DNA of 64,000 bases from Phlegmacium glaucopus. Its lineage: Eukaryota > Basidiomycota > Agaricomycetes > Agaricales > Cortinariaceae. The DNA lies in the NCBI GenBank assembly GCA_015039465.1, contig MU130073.1, positions 256,420-320,419 of the forward strand, given 5' to 3'. Shown here piece after piece: positions 1-10,695 of this stretch. Position 1 is the stretch's first letter, and each line of letters begins with the position of its first letter. The notes beneath the pieces were generated by a model. It saw nothing but the letters and a program-made list of their open reading frames with translations, was not told the origin of the DNA and did not search any database. Made by a program: the position numbers and the translations under genes.

Positions 1-1735
1 CAAAAAGTCGGAACTTACTGTCGTATCGGTGCATTAATCTTGCTTCGCCGCTCAGCTTCCTTCTACTTTCTATGCTGCATCTAGATTAGACATTCCACAA
101 TACGATTAAAGCATAAGGCTGAAATTGGTCAGGTTATGGAGATTTGAATCTGAGCTTCCAGGAGGTGTTGGCATTGACGCCTGAGGAGGGCAATGTTCCC
201 AGACTTCTTGAGATTGCGAGGAGAAACCTACGATTACAAGGTCCTTTATCAACCCATTGCCTAGCTCTTCCTTTTATCCAAGGATGACCTAACACGTTCT
301 ATTCATCGTACGTTTTCTCTTTCGGGTCTCTCACAAACGTCAACTAACCGTCGAAAGCCAGTTGGGTTTGAGCACGCCCATCCGACAGGATCAGACCCCG
401 TATCAATATCTGGTGATGCAGTTCACGCGAGAAGGGGAGATCACCGCAGAGCGAGTAAATGTTTATGAAACGGGAGAGAAATTGTCGATCTCATTTACTT
501 CAGTAAGGACATTGCCAAATACGACAAATTGAAGAAGAATTACGAAGATCCGACGTACGAAGTCGCATCCAGCGTTTTCCGGGCTTTGGCTGGGAAGAGA
601 ATCATTGGTTCAGCAAGTTTCCAAAGGTTCGGCCGCTTTTCATTAGGTATAGGAGAAGCCTAATACCTCTTTTTCTAGCGGAGACGGACATCCAGGTTTC
701 AAAGCCAACCTCAAGTTGATCCCTTCCTCCTCGAACGTTATATCTTCTTCGTCGCCAAACAACCCACCCTGATCGAGATCAACTACATCCACCAAGTGAT
801 CTTCTCTCGTGTGGGTGCTGCTGCAGGAGCCTCGACTGGACGAGCCTTCGACCCTGAAATCCTCACTAAAAGTGAACCAGAATGTAATTCACATCTATCA
901 GTAGGGATGAACATGAAATTACCGAGGCGTATTTGAAGGATAAAAAAGTGAGGGTGAAGACCCGACGCCAATTTTTTTTCTGCTGCGATTACCGGCGACG
1001 ATGGTGATGACGACGATATGCACGGTGTCATCAGTTCGGATTCTGATCGCGGAAAGTCTGGACAAAAGAAGGTTTCGAGGAAGGATGATGATGATAGTAG
1101 CGAGGAAGATGGTATGGGTGTTCCTTTACTGATGATTCCTTCTTTTCTTAGAGCCCGATGTTCTTAAAGCGACTCTGATTCTGGATCCCCGAGCGATAAT
1201 GATTCAGACTCTTCCAGTGCTAAGACAGTGTCGGACGCTGGTGGACATATTGCTTTGATGCTTTGACCAGGGATGCTAAGAAAGGGAGAAAAAAAGCAAA
1301 GGATGGTAAATGAAAAAGTACAGATACGTAAAGGCGAAAAAGGAAGCTGCAGTTTCAGCTGCTGGTAGCGACGCGGACGAAGATGACGGTAAGGGGAAGC
1401 CAGGCCTAAGGCCAAGAGCACTACTAGTGGGGCAGATGGACGGTCGAAGCCCAAGCCCAAGCCTGAAGCGAAGAAAGGTTCGGACAACGACACCATGGAT
1501 GTGGATGAAGATGGAGCCAAAGCAGACAAGCCTAAGCCAAGACTGAAACCCAAACCCAAACCCAAGACTCCTGCTTCAGCTGCTACTTCTTGAACCAAAG
1601 CGAAATCAACGTCCAATACGATGAAGAACGATGACGATGATGTGATGGATGTCGACAATGAGGATAGACCTCACCCGAAACCTAAACCGAAGAAAGATGT
1701 TGAAGCTGAAGTTGAGCCTCCCGAAAGAAGTTGAA
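1..1735 (+). pseudogene. POB3: Decayed FACT complex subunit POB3/SSRP1-like gene (5' end outside window)
   Basis: Translating by eye in shifting frames gives the SSRP1/POB3 signature in the correct order. MFPDFLRLRGETYDYKVLY lies near 193-249. LGLSTPIRQDQTPYQYLVMQF lies near 363-429 in two stretches. YEDPTYEVASSVFRALAGK lies near 541-597, and LLERYIFFVAKQPTLIEINY near 728-787. After these come an acidic serine-rich stretch (about 990-1240) and a basic KPKPKP-rich tail (about 1440-1735). In the family this protein pairs with SPT16 to handle H2A-H2B during transcription and replication. The copy is broken: the frame changes several times (near 190, 710 and 960), stops interrupt it, and no ORF exceeds 80 codons on this strand. 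An intron-like GTACGT...CTAAC...AG remains at about 309-358, so this is a DNA-level copy rather than a retrocopy. Assembly indels are a weaker alternative, because neighbouring genes are clean. Confidence 0.75.
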
Positions 1736-2651
1736 GAAGATGTATTAATTTTTTGTTTTTCCATATGCTTGTTTCTCATCTGTTGACCACGGTTCTGCCA
1801 TCAAGAGGAGGAACAGTACCTGCTTTCTGTACTTTTCCTGCGATGTACATTTGATGTTACATTTTTTCATGACAGAAATTTTTTGTCTATATACAACGGT
1901 TATCTCGAACTCTCTTGGCAAGATTAATGAGAACAAGTTTTCTCGCAGACAACATGGATCAAAAGTTAGTGCTTGTTTCAAAACATAAAAAATAATCAAG
2001 TAATAAGTAGAACCGCCCGGATGCGTGCCGGACTGGCCAACTGATACTGTTCTGTGCAAGGATTATTTGGCAATGGTACCTGTCCTTTTTGCTGGACGCC
2101 TTCTGCGCTGGTTTATCTTGACAAACGAGGACTGCTTTCCAAAAGGGTTTTGTGATTGGATGGAAAAGATGTCGTGTTGTTTGTACATAACGTCTCATAA
2201 CATATCCGATAGCACAGGAGGTATCTGCAAGATGAATAGTGGAAGAATTTAGATACACAATGGTGGGTGGCTTCCCGGGGCGTTTAAACGTGACAGTGAA
2301 GTCTAGTGAAGTAGCACTAGAGGTCAAGTCCATTCGATTATGATCAAAGCAATAAGCAATTTGACCTTATTCAATTTGCTAGACCTGTTTAAGTAACACA
2401 GAAAATTAGAGAATCCAACCAAACTAAATAACCAGCGAACAGGGGGAGATCTCAGATAAAGTTCTGGCGCAAGGACAATACAAGCCAACCTTGAGGATTG
2501 GGAGGACTTAGAAACGTAAGGAAGACCGGAGTAACATTTGGGACCGGGGTAATATATAGGACCAGAGTAAACAAAGCTCGCACTTATATAATCCAGAGCG
2601 TCTTTGTTCTTGCCTCCCATCACCCACCTTGCCCGCTGTGCATCAAGCACC
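1736..2651. other. Intergenic, no gene seen
   Basis: This stretch lies between the POB3-like remnant and the first NB-ARC gene. Short open frames exist on both strands but none has a recognisable motif or plausible splicing. It must contain the NB-ARC gene promoter, but no clear TATA box or other site stands out. Confidence 0.5.
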
Positions 2652-5600
2652 ATGGAGCGCATTTTCAAGAAATTTGGCAAATACAAGAAACCAAAATATC
2701 CATCTCTGAACATCACCGATGCCCTTAATTCAAGCTCTGAACCAGCAACTTCGACATCGATGGCAATCGTACATAGCACCGCTGATCCCATGCCATCCAT
2801 TCCCACTAGTGCTGTGACTGCGAGTGTTGGAGTTATTCAAGCCACTGATGCTAATGTTACTGTGAGTGTTTGATGTGGCCCAGCGCATCGATAATATTTA
2901 CGCAAACGTCATCGTCGATCAGACTGGCCATGAACGGCAACTTTCCGCTTCGGTTTCTGCTTTAGCAATCAATGATGGTGCTCCTGTAGCACGTCTGGAA
3001 GACTCCCCACCTGATACCGTAACGCAAGCCGACTTGGGATCTACGGAATCAGAAAAAATTTCCTGCGTGGGTTGCTCACACCCACTGTTCTTGGCTGTTC
3101 CTGATAGTCAACAGACCCAGCATTCTGGCGAGGGTTTATTTGCAAATGCCCACCATATACTCATCACTGGTGGCACTTTTGTAAGCCTTTTTCATGTACT
3201 GTGTACATGATTTAGTAATGATTGTATGCAGGTTAACATTCTCCCTGCCAATCCTGGTGAAAGGCAGGTGGAGATCCCTGTACCTCAGAAATCCAGTCCA
3301 TTCTTTACTGGACGGAAAGGTGTACTTGACAAGCTTGGAAATATTTTTGATCATCATGCTGACAGCAGACTGATGTTGAGGTGCTCTTGTCTCCTCTGGG
3401 GAATGGGGGGAATTGGAAAGACCCAGATCTGTCTCAAGTTCATAGAAAAAACATCTAACAAGTAAGTGTCTTCACTCATTCACAACACTTGCTTCATTTC
3501 TTGCTCTAGTTTTAAATATGTGTTCTGGATTGATGCCTCCTCAGATGAGAGTATTACAATGTCTCTCAAGGGGATATCCAGTATTCCTGCTGCCCAAGCT
3601 TCTGGTGTGGATGGCTCAGTTCAATCCACCCTCCAGTGGATATCTTCTATTCAGGAGGAATGGTTGATCATATTTGATAATGCTGATGATCTTCCTCCAG
3701 AGGTGGTGGGCAAGTTCATTCCTCGAGGTAACAGAGGTAATATTCTGATCACTAGCCGAAACCGATCCATGGGAAGGGTCATATCATTTGAGAACATGAT
3801 TGAGATCAGTGAAATGGAGGAAGCAGATGCTGTAATGCTGCTTCTCACGGCTAGCAATTTGAATCCATCAGCTGAGCATCTGGATGCTGCTAAAAATATT
3901 GTTGTTGAACTTGGCTACATGCCTCTTGCTGTTGAGCATGCTGGTGCTTATATTGAAGCTGGGAAATGTGATATCAATAGATATCTGAGACGATTCTCCT
4001 TGCATCGGCAGACTCTTATGTCAGATGATACATTCACAGGAGCATCAGCTTATAACAAAACAGTGTATGGGACTTGGGATCTATCTTTCAAAGAAATAGA
4101 AAAGAGAGCTGGTGGAAAATTCAGTGCTGGAAATGCACAAGCAGCCAAGGCTGCAATTCTAATTCTTCAAATATGTGCCTTCTATCATCATAGCAATATT
4201 TCTAGAGACATATTCAGATCTGCTGCTGAGGAGTCCAGGAAATATGTTATTGATAGTGAAGTAGCTGAAATTGTACCCCAGGCAATCACTTTGCTGGATC
4301 ATGCTCTACTTGCCTTGGACAGTGATGGTCACTGGGATGATTTTATCTTTGGAGAGGGGGTTGGTGTCCTTCTCTCTTTCTCCTTGATGAAAAGAGGACA
4401 AACATCTGAAACATTGTCTGTTCATCCTTTGGTACACTGCTGGAGTTGTGAGCAAATGGTGAAATCTGAGCAGCAAAGGATGTATGAATTGGGAGGCATA
4501 ATCTTGTCCTGTGCAATTCCTTTGAGATTTACAAGTCAGGATTATGCATTGCGACAGATGATTTTTCCACATATCAAGGCAAATGAGTTATATGGAAACC
4601 AGATAGGACCTATTCAATATTATGATGGTAAATGTACCAATTTTGCACTGGTAATGAAGGAGAATGGAGACTGGAACAGTTCAGAGCAGCTGGAGGTTCA
4701 AGTCATGAACATGAGGAAGAAAGTATTTGGTATAGAACATCCAAGCACCCTCATAACCATGGGAAATCTAGCAAACACATACCGTAATCAAGGAAGATGG
4801 AATGAGGCAGAGCAGCTGGATATTCAAGTCATGGACATGAGGAAGAAAGTGCTTGGTATAGAACATCCAGACACCCTCATAGGCATGGGAAATCTAGCAA
4901 GCACATACCAGGATCAAGGAAGATGGAATGAGGCAGAGCAGCTGGGTGTTCAGGTCATGGACATGAGGAAGAGAGTGCTTGGTATAGAACATCCAGACAC
5001 CCTGATAAGCATGTCAAATCTAGCAGGCACATACCGTAGTCAAGGAAGATGGAATGAAGCAGAGCAGCTGGAGGTCCAAGTGGTAAATATGGCAAAGAAG
5101 GTGCTTGGTATAGAACATCCAGGCACCCTCACAATCATGGGGAATCTAGCAAACACATACTCTAATCAAGGAAGATGGAATGAAGCAGAGCAACTGGAGG
5201 TTCAAGTCATGGACATGAAGAAGAAGGTGCTTGGTGCAGAACATCCAGACACCCTCATAACCATGTCAAATCTAGCAGGCACATACTCTAGACAGGGACA
5301 ATGGAATGAGGCAGAGCAGCTGCAGGTTCAAGTCATGGACATGAGGAAGAAGGTGCTTGGTGCAGAACATCCAGACACCATCATAAGCATGGGCAATCTA
5401 ACAAGCACATACCGTGATCAAGGAAGATGGAATGAAGCAGAGCAGCTGGATGTTCAAGTGGTAAACATGGCAAAGAAGGTGCTTGGTATAGAACATCCAG
5501 ACACCCTCATAACCATGGGAAATCTAGCAAGCACATACTCTAATCAAGGAAGGTGGAATGAGGCAGAGCAGCTGGGTGTTAAAGTCTTAGACACATCAAA

Positions 5601-6579
5601 GAAGGTGCTTGGTGCAGAACATCCAGGCACCCTCATAAGCATGTCAAATCTGGCAAGTACATACTATAAACAAGGAAGGTGGAATGAGGCAGAGCAGCTG
5701 GAGGTTCAAGTCATGGACATAAGGAAGAAGGTGCTTGGTGCAGAACATCCAGACACCTTCACAAGCATGGAAAATCTAGCAAGAGTATACTGGAATCAGG
5801 GAAGGTGGAATGAGGCAGAGCAGCTGGATGCTCAATTTATAGACATGAGAAAGAAGCTGCTTGGTGCAGAACATCCAGACATCCTCAGACACATGTCAAA
5901 TCTAGCAAGTACATACTATAAACAAGGAAGGTGGAATGAGGCAGAGCAGCTGGAGGTTCAAGTCATGGACATGAGGAAGAAGGTGCTTGGCGCAGAACAT
6001 CCAGACACCCTCAGAAGCATGTCAAATCTAGCAGACACATACTGTGAACAAGGAAGGTGGAATGAAGCAGAGCAGCTGCAGGTTCAAGTCATAGACATGA
6101 GGAAGGAAGTGCTTGGAGCAGAACATCCAGACACCCTCAGAAGCATGTCAAATCTAGCAAACACATACTGTGGACAAGGAAAGTGGAATGAAGATGAGGA
6201 GCTGCAGATTCAAGTCATGGACATGAGAAAGGAAGTGCTTGGAGCAGAACATCCAGAGACCCTCACAGGCATGTCAAATCTAGCAATTATATACCAAATT
6301 CAGGGAAGGTTGAATGAGGCAGAGAAGCTGCAGGCTCAAGTCATGGGCATAAGGAAGGAAGTGCTTGGAGCAGAACATACAGACACCCTCATTAGCATGT
6401 CATATCTATCAATAATATACTGTGAACAAGGAAGGTGGAATGAGGCAGAACGGCTGCAGGTTCAAGTCATGGACATAAGGAAGGAAGTGCTCGGAGCAGA
6501 GCATCCAGACACCCTCATTAGCATGTCATATCTAGCAATGATATATCATGCACAAGGAAGGTGGAATGAAGCAGAGTAG
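2652..6579 (+). CDS. NB-ARC/TPR (NLR-like STAND) protein
   Basis: The model is four exons: 2652-2825, 2884-3180, 3232-3461 and 3510-6579. It gives about 1256 residues and stays in frame throughout. The first intron has a weak donor (GTTGGA) and replaces what would otherwise be a +1 shift near 2861. The N-terminus (about 1-160) has no domain I recognise but includes an ILITGGTF stretch seen in many Agaricomycete proteins. NB-ARC follows, with P-loop GMGGIGKT, kinase-2 EEWLIIFDNADD, an RNBS-B-like ILITSRN and a GxP-like GYMPLAVEHAGAY. The C-terminal half is fifteen 42-residue TPR units of kinesin-light-chain type. Family knowledge: such STAND ATPases are fungal NLR-like sensors for non-self recognition, with the repeat domain as sensor. 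The ligand and N-terminal effector are unknown. The stop falls inside unit 16. Confidence 0.85.
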
Positions 6580-6640
6580 CTGGAGGTTCAAGTCATGGGT
6601 ATGAGGAAGAAAGTGCTTAGTGCAGAACATCCAAGCACCA
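4672..6640 (+). repeat. Tandem 126-bp TPR-coding repeat, 15 full units plus remnant
   Basis: Fifteen consecutive units of exactly 126 bp run from the TGG at 4672 to 6561, each encoding a 42-residue unit such as WNEAEQLEVQVMDMRKKVLG followed by AEHPDTL and NLASTY. A sixteenth unit starts at 6562, hits TAG at 6577-6579, and its untranslated remainder is recognisable to about 6640. No unit is longer or shorter than 126 bp. Neighbouring units are very similar at DNA level, as expected from unequal exchange or gene conversion. Confidence 0.95.
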
Positions 6641-7477
6641 TGGTTTTCATTGGTTATATAACTGGTTTTGACTGGTCCCAACCAGTCTTCTGGGTTTATA
6701 TTACTCAAATATTGATGTAAATGGCTTCATTAAATCATATACAGTTGGGCTCCTCTTAACCCATACCCCTTGGTGGTGTGAGGAATAGTTTCCATGTGTG
6801 TGCGAGTATAGGGGGAGTTGACTCCGTCAACTTTAGTGATCCAATTTGTTGATTTGTTTATTATTTTAGTACTTGGTTATGGAATTTCTTAGTTTTCATG
6901 TTGTTTTTGAGTGCCTCAGTTGTTCTGTTTTTCTTGTTTTTGTTATGTTGTTATTCTTGTTTTTTTTTTGTTGTTTTTATACTACAATATAACTACAACT
7001 TTTTATACCTTTAGTTTGTAGTACTGTGTTTTAAAAATAGATATATGGGAATCTAAGATCCAAGAATAAAAACGGAGAGGTAACAAATTTGTATGTAAGA
7101 ATGGAATATGTAATTTCGGAGTAATTTCCAAAAGGGGAATGAATTTGAAATTGATAAAATAGGAAATGTACAAATTTGGAAAATGTAACGCGGTGCAAAA
7201 TTCCGTATGTGATATAATGAATTTGAAATTATTAAAATAGTAATAATTTGAGGTAGGGAGAATCCCTCCTCACAGTGGAAAGCCTGGGCTATGGGTTATG
7301 ACCAGTCATGGGTTTGGAGGGGTAAGCTAAAAATAGATGCAAAAAAATTCTGAAAATTTCAGGAAAAAATTCAATGATACAGAATGCACTGTGGCACTAA
7401 TTATACTACAGATGTCACTTTAGGCTCATTTGAACAATAATCTCTGAAAAAAATTAGTTAAAGCAGTATCTTTCATA
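6641..7477. other. AT-rich intergenic stretch
   Basis: This is 3' flank of the NB-ARC gene. It is T-rich (about 6840-7030), then A-rich with a short imperfect duplication (TGAATTTGAAATT at about 7139 and 7218). No gene is visible. Confidence 0.5.
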
Positions 7478-7482
7478 GTCTT

Positions 7483-8071
7483 TGTTAAGTTATAGGAAAA
7501 TGTCAGACAGAATCCAGAATGGATGGAACAGAACCAGACAGTAATGGAAAGGACTTTGGCCTCAGCATATGTGCTGTGCTGCCCAACTCCTAAGATGTCC
7601 AGATTTTGGAACCAGAAGAGAAAGGAACCAGACAGAAGCCTTAAAGGACTTAGAGGATGAACAAGAGAGGGGAACTAAGTTGATATTTGAAACTGGGGAA
7701 AACATACAAGTTCTGGGTACTTAAATAATATCAAGGAATGGCAACCAAATGTAAAAGATAAATATAAGATGCTGTGCTGTGCTCCCAGAAAGTCCTGCAT
7801 TTTTGGGTGAATAATCCAATGCTGGTGTGCTGACTGATAGTGGGAAAGGTGACAAAGGGAACTGATAAGATAAGATGTTGATAAGTGGTAATGATGGAGA
7901 CAAGCTTGGAGTAATGGCAGAGGGGTTGGAATGTCACAGAAAACCTTCAGAGTGGAAGGGTGATGGAGTAAAGCCAAGGAAGAGAGGTAAATGTTATGGA
8001 GTAAGGAGTGGGTGTTCCATTTGCAGCTCCAATGGAGCCGGAAACAGAATAACCTGGAATGGATCATAACA
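7483..8071 (-). mobile_element. Solo LTR, 589 bp, TSD GTCTT
   Basis: The sequence starts TGTTAAG and ends CATAACA, with a perfect 5-bp duplication GTCTT at 7478-7482 and 8072-8076. The copy at 10009-10578 is its reverse complement with many transitions. No coding sequence lies inside. It is interpreted as a solo LTR left by LTR-LTR recombination. The strand is given relative to the other copy; the true sense is uncertain. Confidence 0.85.
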
Positions 8072-8263
8072 GTCTTTGGACTCATTGAGATGGAGTTGTC
8101 TGTTGAATGGCCCCAAATTTGCAAGCCTTCAATATATTTGCTGATGGTTGATACAGTGCTGGACACAGGTGCACCTGCAGGTTACCTGGACCCTACCCAC
8201 AGGTATTTTGGATGCCAAAACTCATACCCAGACCTGCAAAGATTTTTTCCCACAGGTACCTGG

Positions 8264-8603
8264 TGTTAGAGGACGTATGGACCCGGGAATCAAGTTGAAT
8301 ACTAAGGTGCTTATCAAAGATAAGCACCTTACACCTATATACTACAAGCGTGTGAGTAACTACATCTAAATATGGCTAGTACAGATAGAAGGCATATGGT
8401 GTGTAAAGATAACAAATATAGACATTGACGTGTGACCATGGTCAGGGATGTCATCAGCGGAGGGGCAACTACTACTACGATAAGGGGGAGTATGCAAGGT
8501 GTAGGATGAATGGAAAGCGGTAGTGGTACTATCATAGGAAAGGTGAATGTACGCACCATACTAGGCTAACCGTAGAGGTGGACACAATGAGTGTCCCCTA
8601 ACA
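8264..8603 (-). mobile_element. Solo LTR, 340 bp, TSD CCTGG
   Basis: The sequence starts TGTTAGAGG and ends CCCCTAACA, flanked by perfect CCTGG copies at 8259-8263 and 8604-8608. A perfect 12-bp stem with a 3-nt loop lies at 8304-8330. The same family recurs at 44240-44568. Read on the minus strand it begins TGTTAGGGGACAC, as does the 412-bp family at 9348, hence the minus call. Confidence 0.88.
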
Positions 8604-9347
8604 CCTGGACCTGTGGGTAAAAAACCTGTGGGTCACAGGTACTCACAGGTATACCCACAGGTAGTAATCTAATATAGACAAAAATTATATATTTATATAA
8701 TAAAAATATATACTAGGTGCTATCTAAGCATCTACAAGCATTCTCTGGCTCATTTACCTCCTGCTTTTCCTTGAAATCCTTAGGTTTATTATTGAGCATG
8801 GAATTAATAAGGTTGTTCAGGATATACTTTCTAGCCTAGAGTATGAGCCAAGAATAGTTTATGCACAAACACACTTATCAGACAGAAAATGTTAGGGGAC
8901 AATTACTATTGTAAAGACAACTGTTAACTTAGAGAAGATGAGGTCACCAGTAACCAAATGTATTCCAAGGTGCTGTTCTAAGATGGCACCTGCTACCTAT
9001 ATATACAAGAAGACCCAGGTAACTACACCTGGGTCTGACAGCTATGGAAATAAGAACAATAGAAAGTAGACCACACATTTATAAGAATGTGTGGTAGTAA
9101 TCTACTTGGAGTATGTATGCCCATTTACTATTAAGGAACATTCATCAATGACTACTAATAACTGTTCATGTGACTACAGAGAGAAGGGGCAGATGGTATT
9201 GTAGTTAGATACAATGTGTGTATGTAGTATCCCCTGACAGAAAAAGCCAAACTTTAAAAGTAGTGAGGCCATCTTTTATCAACAAACATGTGATATATAA
9301 AATATACAGGTACCTGCAGGTTTACCTCCAGACAAAAAATTCAAACC

Positions 9348-9759
9348 TGTTAGGGGACACCCGATTTCAACCCAAACCTCAACCTCAGAATCATACATCC
9401 CGCCTTTCCAACAACCTCCAACCTTCCATCCAACTCCACTTCCATCACCGGTTTACTCCAGAACCCCGTAATTCCATTCCGACTCCGATCCTCCAGTTTG
9501 CTCCATCTTTTATTTCTATTTTCCACATCACACCACTTCTTATTTAATTAATTAATTATTATTGTATCATTCTTTTATTTATTTTATATCTCCGTTATGT
9601 CCATATTAGTACTTAAATACCCCCAGCTAGCAGGGATCCCCATCCTTTCCTCTTTGGATCCCCTGCTAGGTAAGTCACTTGTAGATATCTTTTCTGAAAT
9701 ATTATTAACTTTGGATCCCCTGCTAGCTCGACTGAGTCAGCATCACAGTTGCTCTAACA
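9348..9759 (+). mobile_element. Solo LTR, 412 bp family, TSD AAACC
   Basis: The sequence starts TGTTAGGGGACAC and ends GCTCTAACA. AAACC is duplicated exactly at 9343-9347 and 9760-9764. A TAAATA box at about 9613 precedes an 18-nt block CTTTGGATCCCCTGCTAG at 9652-9669. This is followed directly by GTAAGT, and the same block returns at 9709-9726. A second copy, also a solo LTR, is at 18892-19303 in the same orientation. Confidence 0.9.
9670..9726 (+). other. Putative LTR leader intron (57 nt), 412-bp family
   Basis: The segment starts GTAAGT right after block Y1, contains TATTAAC as a possible branch site, and ends with the AG that closes the second Y copy. Removing it would join Y1 to the same downstream sequence that Y2 already precedes. 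The intron call is an inference from sequence only. Confidence 0.45.
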
Positions 9760-10008
9760 AAACCTGGATCCTCAAGGACCTGTGTTGGCAGGTGACCTGG
9801 ACCTGTGTCCAGCCTTATTTGGTAGGTGCAGTGGTGCATCAGAACTCCTAGATAGTCATATTTATTTGCCATGGTGGTGATTCTTATTTTACTAAGTGTT
9901 AGTATTTTTAATATGTCAGCATCTGTATTATGTAATTGTTTACTTTTTTGAAATTGGGTGCTATAAATGTTTCTGTAATTTTTTAGACCTGTTCATATTT
10001 TTAAACCT

Positions 10009-10578
10009 TGTTACATTCCGTTATACGTTACTCCGGTCCGGCTCTGTCGGAGCTGTTTCTGGTAGTCCATACTCCATACAGTGCCTTCCCTTATATCCCG
10101 AACTACTCTTCCTATGTTCAACTCCGAGACTTCTCCGTGTCATTCCGGTTCCTCCATCTATACTCCAAACCCGTTATCACTTCTTTGCCACTACCACTAT
10201 TCTTTGTCATCATCCTTCCCACCATCAGTCAGCATACCCGCCATGGATTATTCACCCAAGAATGCAGGACCTTCCCAGGAGCAGAACGCAGCACTTATAT
10301 TTATCTTTTATATTTCGGTTGCTATTCCTTTATTTATTTAAGTACTCGAAACTTGTATGTTTTCCCTCAGTTCGAATATCAACTTTGTTTCCTCCTCTTG
10401 TTCGTCCTCTAAGTCACTGAGGTCTTCCGTCTTATTACTTCTTCTTCCGTTCCGAAATCAGGACACCTTAGGAGCTGGGTGGCACAGCACACACGCTGAG
10501 GCCAATGTCCTTTCCGCTTACTGTTCCGGTTCCGTTCCGGAGTAACTCTGACGTGACTTCCTTGTTCTAAACTTAACA
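10009..10578 (+). mobile_element. LTR of the 7483-8071 family, 570 bp, no matching TSD
   Basis: It starts TGTTACATTCCG and ends CTTAACA, and aligns along its whole length with the reverse complement of 7483-8071. Flanks (AACCT before, GTATA after) do not match. It may be a recombination product between two insertions, or one end may have been rearranged. Differences between the copies are mostly transitions, many at CpG. Confidence 0.7.
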
Positions 10579-10695
10579 GTATATTCGAACTGCTCACCCA
10601 CTCCTATGCAAACTCATTCTAAAACTTCCAAAACTCAATTACCGATACAACAAAATATGTCCCACAAAAGCACCCCTACAAGGCAGACTCAGGAT

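Larger units (their letters stand above)
8156..9813. mobile_element. Degraded element with inverted ends and ACCTGTGGG-type subterminal motifs, split by two solo LTRs
   Basis: The left end reads GCTGGACACAGGT and the right end ACCTGTGTCCAGC, a 13-bp inverted match. Many copies of CACAGGT/ACCTGTGGG-like words cluster at both ends (8157-8263, 8604-8665, 9308-9320, 9779-9810). The solo LTRs at 8264-8603 and 9348-9759 sit inside. Without them about 900 bp remain. Inverted ends plus clustered subterminal motifs fit a nonautonomous DNA transposon, perhaps hAT. No convincing TSD was found, so class and borders are uncertain. Confidence 0.45.

Noticed and set aside
2861..2884. A frameshift in exon 1 of the NB-ARC gene
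   Set aside because: An intron at 2826-2883 (58 nt, GT-AG, in frame) explains the frame change, though its donor is weak.
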